DNA of 34,222 bases from Candidatus Aminicenantes bacterium UBA2199 (GTDB lineage: Bacteria > Acidobacteriota > Aminicenantia > UBA2199), in the NCBI GenBank assembly GCA_002327965.1, contig DCVB01000003.1, positions 1-34,222 on the forward strand, written 5' to 3'. Made by a program: the position numbers and the translations under genes. The notes beneath the pieces were generated by a model, which saw nothing but the letters and a program-made list of their open reading frames with translations, did no database searches and was not told where the DNA came from. Position 1 is the first letter of the stretch; each line of letters opens with the position of its first letter. Positions 31,402 to 34,222 of this stretch are shown here, piece after piece.

Positions 31402-32354
31402 ATCATCTCCGTTCTCCATAGGTCGTGCAGGTGCAGCAGTCCGCGCAGCCGGTTCTTGTCGTCGACGACGACCAGCGAGGTCACCGCCCGGTCCTCCATG
31501 ATCTTCAGGGCCTCGACCGCCATCCGTTCCTCGTGAATGCACAGCGGCGCCGCAGTCATGCAGGAGGCGGCGCTGGCCCGGGCCAGGTCGGTCCCCTTGA
31601 GGAAGAGGCGGCGCAGGTCGCCGTCGGTGATGATGCCGGCCACGCGGTCCTTGCCGCGCACCACGATGGCCACGCCGAACCTCTTCTCGTTGATGGTGCG
31701 GATCACGCTTTTCATGCGCGCGCCGGCGGTAGCGACGGGCAGCTGCCGCCCCTTGTGCATCAGGTGCCTGACCTTGAGCAGCTTCTTGCCGATCTGCCCG
31801 CCGGGGTGGAAATGGCGGAATTTCTCCTCGCTGAAACCGCGCCGCTCCATCAGGGCGATGGAGAGGGCGTCGCCCATGGCCAGGGCCAGTGTCGAGGAGG
31901 CCGACGGCACGGCGATCGGGCAGGCCTCGCGCTCGACGCTGCAGTCGATGAAAACGTCGCTCTGCCGGGCCAGGGTGGAGCGCGGGTCGCCGACCAGGGA
32001 GATGAGCCGGATCCCCAGCCGCTTGAGGTAGACGAGCAGGCGGCGCACCTCTTCGGTTTCCCCGGAAGTGGAAAGGGCGATCACCGCGTCCTCGGGATGG
32101 ATGATGCCGATGTCGCCGTGGATGGCTTCGGCGGGGTGCAGAAAGACGGCCGGGCTGCCGACCGAGGTCATGGTGGCGGCGATCTTGCGGCCGATCAGCC
32201 CCGATTTGCCCATGCCGGTGACCACGATCTGGCCGCGGCAGCGGTACAGGATGTCGACGGCGGCGGCGAAGCGGTCATCGATGCGCTGGACGGCGTTGAG
32301 AATGGCGTTGGCTTCGGTCTGCAGAACCTTTTTCCCTGTTTCGATGCTGCCCAT
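31398..32354 (-). CDS. kdsD: D-arabinose 5-phosphate isomerase (KdsD/KpsF)
   Basis: 318 residues. It converts ribulose-5-P to arabinose-5-P, the first Kdo precursor. A SIS domain (about 35-170) shows GMGKSGLIGRKIAATMTSVG, HPAEAIHGDIGII and ALSTSGETEEVRRLL; two CBS repeats follow (about 205-318) with VIRTINEKRFGVAIVV and ITDGDLRRL. It overlaps kdsA by one base (TGATG) and kdsC by four, so all three are translationally coupled. kdsB and waaA are not in the window. Confidence 0.95.
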   Translation of the reverse strand: MGSIETGKKVLQTEANAILNAVQRIDDRFAAAVDILYRCRGQIVVTGMGKSGLIGRKIAATMTSVGSPAVFLHPAEAIHGDIGIIHPEDAVIALSTSGETEEVRRLLVYLKRLGIRLISLVGDPRSTLARQSDVFIDCSVEREACPIAVPSASSTLALAMGDALSIALMERRGFSEEKFRHFHPGGQIGKKLLKVRHLMHKGRQLPVATAGARMKSVIRTINEKRFGVAIVVRGKDRVAGIITDGDLRRLFLKGTDLARASAASCMTAAPLCIHEERMAVEALKIMEDRAVTSLVVVDDKNRLRGLLHLHDLWRTEMI

Positions 32355-33166
32355 CAGATCAAATTATATAACTTCTGCAGGCGGATTAAAAGGGCGCGCA
32401 GGTCCCGCAGCGGCAGGGAATTGAGGCCGTCGGAGAGAGCCTTGGACGGTTCGGGATGGATCTCGAGAAAGACGCCGTTGGCGCCGGCGACGATGCCGGC
32501 CTGGGCCATCAGCGGAATGAAGCGCGGCTCGCCGCCCGAAACGCCGCCGGAGGCGCTGGGGCGCTGCACGGCGTGCGTTGCGTCCATCACCACCGGGCAG
32601 CCGCTCTCTTTCATCAGCGGGATGGAGCGGAAATCGACCACCAGATTGTTGTAGCCGAAGAAGGTGCCGCGCTCGGTGAGCATGACCCGTTGCCCGCCCT
32701 CGGCGCTGACCTTGTCCACGGCCAGTTGGATGTCGGCCGGGCTCATCATCTGGCTCTTCTTGATGTTGAGCGGCAGGCCGGTGCGCGCGGCGGCCAGCAG
32801 CAGGTCGGTCTGGCGGCTGAGGAAAGCCGGGATCTGGATGACCGAAAGGACCGGCGCCACCTTCTCCGCCTGCCACGGTTCGTGGATGTCGGAGAGGACG
32901 GGCAGGCCGTAGCCGGACTTGATGCGCTCCAGCACCGGCAGCCCTTTCTCGATGCCCGGGCCGCGGGCCGAGTTGGCGGATGAGCGGTTGGCCTTATCGA
33001 AGGAGGCCTTGAAGATGTAGGGGATGCCAAGCTCGGCGGTGATCTTCTTGGCCTCGGCGGCGATCTCGCGGGTCAGTGCCTCGTCCTCGATGACGCACGG
33101 CCCGGCGATGAGGAAGAACTTGTCGTCCGCGATCTCCAGACCGTCGACCTTGAAGAACGTCTTCAT
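32354..33166 (-). CDS. kdsA: 2-dehydro-3-deoxyphosphooctonate aldolase (Kdo-8-P synthase)
   Basis: 270 residues. It condenses PEP with arabinose-5-P to Kdo-8-P for lipopolysaccharide. Signatures: IAGPCVIEDE (20-29), FKASFDKANRSS, PVLSDIHEPWQAEKV, DATHAVQRPSASGG and GVFLEIHPEPSKALSDG. The Cys in GPC marks the metal-dependent class (as in Aquifex) rather than the metal-free enzyme of E. coli, which has Asn there; Asp and His ligands are also in place. The ATG has no ribosome site but a promoter ending six bases upstream. Confidence 0.96.
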   Translation of the reverse strand: MKTFFKVDGLEIADDKFFLIAGPCVIEDEALTREIAAEAKKITAELGIPYIFKASFDKANRSSANSARGPGIEKGLPVLERIKSGYGLPVLSDIHEPWQAEKVAPVLSVIQIPAFLSRQTDLLLAAARTGLPLNIKKSQMMSPADIQLAVDKVSAEGGQRVMLTERGTFFGYNNLVVDFRSIPLMKESGCPVVMDATHAVQRPSASGGVSGGEPRFIPLMAQAGIVAGANGVFLEIHPEPSKALSDGLNSLPLRDLRALLIRLQKLYNLI

Positions 33167-33172
33167 GCCCGG

Positions 33173-33201
33173 ATTTTACCAGTAATCGGCGGAAATGGCA
33201 A
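33173..33201 (-). promoter_or_regulatory. Promoter of the Kdo operon, predicted leaderless
   Basis: On the minus strand: TTGCCA (33196-33201), 17-base spacer ending in TGG, TAAAAT (33173-33178), then six bases to the kdsA ATG. The TGG before the box adds an extended -10. Confidence 0.6.
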
Positions 33202-33215
33202 ACAGGTGATCGGCA

Positions 33216-33375
33216 TACGGTTCACGGTAGACGGTTTATGGCAGACCGGGAAAACTTAAGGGCGGGTTTGCAACCCGTCCGTCTTGATGAACCGCCTGAA
33301 TGAACCATTATGCGGGAGGGTCACAGACCCTCCCCTACATGAAGATGTTTCCTTTTCCTGCTAACACTAACACTT
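33216..33375. repeat. Composite repeat block 3' of the methylmalonyl-CoA mutase gene
   Basis: Within the 242-bp gap: an ACGGTTCACGGTAGACGG tract (33216-33238); hairpin GGGCGGGTT/AACCCGTCC (33260-33268, 33272-33280, one G-T pair); hairpin GGGAGGGTC/GACCCTCCC (33314-33322, 33326-33334); and an AGTGTTAG tract (33361-33375, minus strand). The stretch 33313-33375 read on the minus strand is homologous to 15264-15347: AGTG tract, CAGGAAAAGGAAA, then GTAGGGGAGGGT palindrome. Confidence 0.8.
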
Positions 33376-33408
33376 GTCTTTGTATTGTCTTGCTGACACT
33401 GATCCTGA

Positions 33409-34222
33409 CTAAATAACAATCTTCTCTTTGTACTCGCCGAAGACGGCGCGCATCTGGTCGCAGATCTCCTGCAGGCTGGCATAGGCCTTGACCGCTTCCA
33501 GGATCGGCGGCATGAGGTTGCCGTCGGCAGCAGCCGTCGCCTTCACTTTTGCCAGGGCTTTTTGCACGGCGGCGTTGTCGCGGTCCCGGCGGGTGTTCCC
33601 CAGGCGCTGCTTCTGCAGCGCCTCGCCCTCGGGCGAGACCTTCAGCGTCTTGAGGTGCGAGAGATCCTCCTCGACCTGGAACTGGTTGACGCCGACGATC
33701 ACCTGCTCCAGCCCGTCGATCTCCTTCTGGTAGGCGTAGGAGCTGTCCTGGATCTGCTTCTGGGGGTAACCGGCCTCGATGGCGGCGAGCATGCCGCCCA
33801 TCTCCTCGATCTTGTCCAGGTATTTCCATACCCCGCGCTCGATCTCGCTGGTCATGGCCTCGACGAAATAGGAGCCGGCCAGCGGGTCGACGGTGTCGGC
33901 CACGCCGCTCTCGTAGGCGATGATCTGCTGGGTGCGCAGCGCCACGCGCACCGATTCCTCGGTGGGCAGGGCCAGCGCCTCGTCCATGGAGTTGGTGTGC
34001 AGGCTCTGGGTGCCGCCGAGCACGGCGGCCAGGGCCTGCAGGGTGACGCGCACCACGTTGTTCGTCGGCTGCTGCGCGGTCAGGGTCACGCCGCCGGTCT
34101 GGGTATGGAAGCGCATCAGTTGCGACTTGTCGCCGGCGGCGAATTTCTCTTTCATGATGCGGGCCCAGATGCGGCGGGCGGCGCGGAACTTGGCCACCTC
34201 TTCCAGCAGGTTGTTGTGGGCG
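33409..34222 (-). CDS. Methylmalonyl-CoA mutase large subunit (catalytic part), 5' end cut by window edge
   Basis: The C-terminal 270 residues of the catalytic (TIM-barrel) subunit of methylmalonyl-CoA mutase, which links succinyl-CoA with methylmalonyl-CoA. The visible motifs are AHNNLLEEVAKFRAARRIWA, GDKSQLMRFHTQTGGVTLTA, NNVVRVTLQALAAVLGGTQS, LHTNSMDEALALPTEESVRV, LAGSYFVEAM and the EKIVI end. The chain stops before any cobalamin-binding domain, so this is the split form with a separate small B12-binding subunit. The frame is open to the right edge; the apparent Met near 34197 is internal. Confidence 0.95.
   Translation of the reverse strand, partial: AHNNLLEEVAKFRAARRIWARIMKEKFAAGDKSQLMRFHTQTGGVTLTAQQPTNNVVRVTLQALAAVLGGTQSLHTNSMDEALALPTEESVRVALRTQQIIAYESGVADTVDPLAGSYFVEAMTSEIERGVWKYLDKIEEMGGMLAAIEAGYPQKQIQDSSYAYQKEIDGLEQVIVGVNQFQVEEDLSHLKTLKVSPEGEALQKQRLGNTRRDRDNAAVQKALAKVKATAAADGNLMPPILEAVKAYASLQEICDQMRAVFGEYKEKIVI

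Noticed and set aside
32360..32370. TATAAT just before the kdsD start as a leaderless promoter
   Set aside because: It encodes the Tyr-Asn of the conserved kdsA C-terminus and kdsD overlaps kdsA; coincidence is more likely.

Overview
The window is a GC-rich stretch from a diderm bacterium with one AT-rich island (about 13.4-15.26 kb). Diderm status follows from a Kdo synthesis cluster (kdsA, kdsD, kdsC), a beta-barrel protein and an ABC auxiliary lipoprotein. A large CBM9/DUF5916 protein, tandem PD40 proteins, a DUF6599 protein and a split methylmalonyl-CoA mutase fit Candidatus Aminicenantes or a related Acidobacteriota-like lineage. That assignment is inference from gene content, not from a marker gene. 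No rRNA, tRNA, CRISPR array or transposase gene was recognised.

Layout: (1) 1-13.3 kb, every gene on the minus strand: a heavy-metal P-type ATPase cut by the left edge, a nitroreductase, a START-like protein, a SIMPL protein, small membrane proteins, a beta-barrel, two PD40 paralogues, two SDR genes (one truncated), a fascin-like protein, a three-gene membrane/zinc operon and a YdeI-like protein. Gaps here are crowded with short dispersed repeats in three families (called R1, R2, R3 below); some enter or cut genes. (2) 13.4-15.26 kb, an AT-rich island: an AvcD-like anti-phage dCTP/dCMP deaminase, a 52-residue ORF directly after it, and a long leader with a good promoter. (3) 15.5-19.0 kb, minus-strand accessory genes. 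(4) 19.2-23.5 kb, plus strand: DUF5916 protein, NYN/LOTUS protein and a small secreted protein. (5) 23.75-26.9 kb, mfd on the minus strand. (6) 27.4-30.6 kb, plus-strand operon: CCA-adding/poly(A) polymerase, folP, DUF6599. (7) 30.8-33.2 kb, minus-strand operon kdsA-kdsD-kdsC with overlapping starts and stops. (8) A methylmalonyl-CoA mutase large subunit cut by the right edge.

Most interesting: the deaminase island, which has the plan of a phage-defence module and carries extra features (cysteine-rich insert, downstream mini-ORF, structured leader); the R1 repeats, which form 60-100 nt inverted pairs in gaps and occur as single copies exactly where two genes are truncated; low-complexity AGTGRT tracts in inverted pairs just after stop codons; a 120-nt nested palindrome upstream of the CCA/folP operon; and four genes with promoter elements placed so close to the ATG that their mRNAs should be leaderless.
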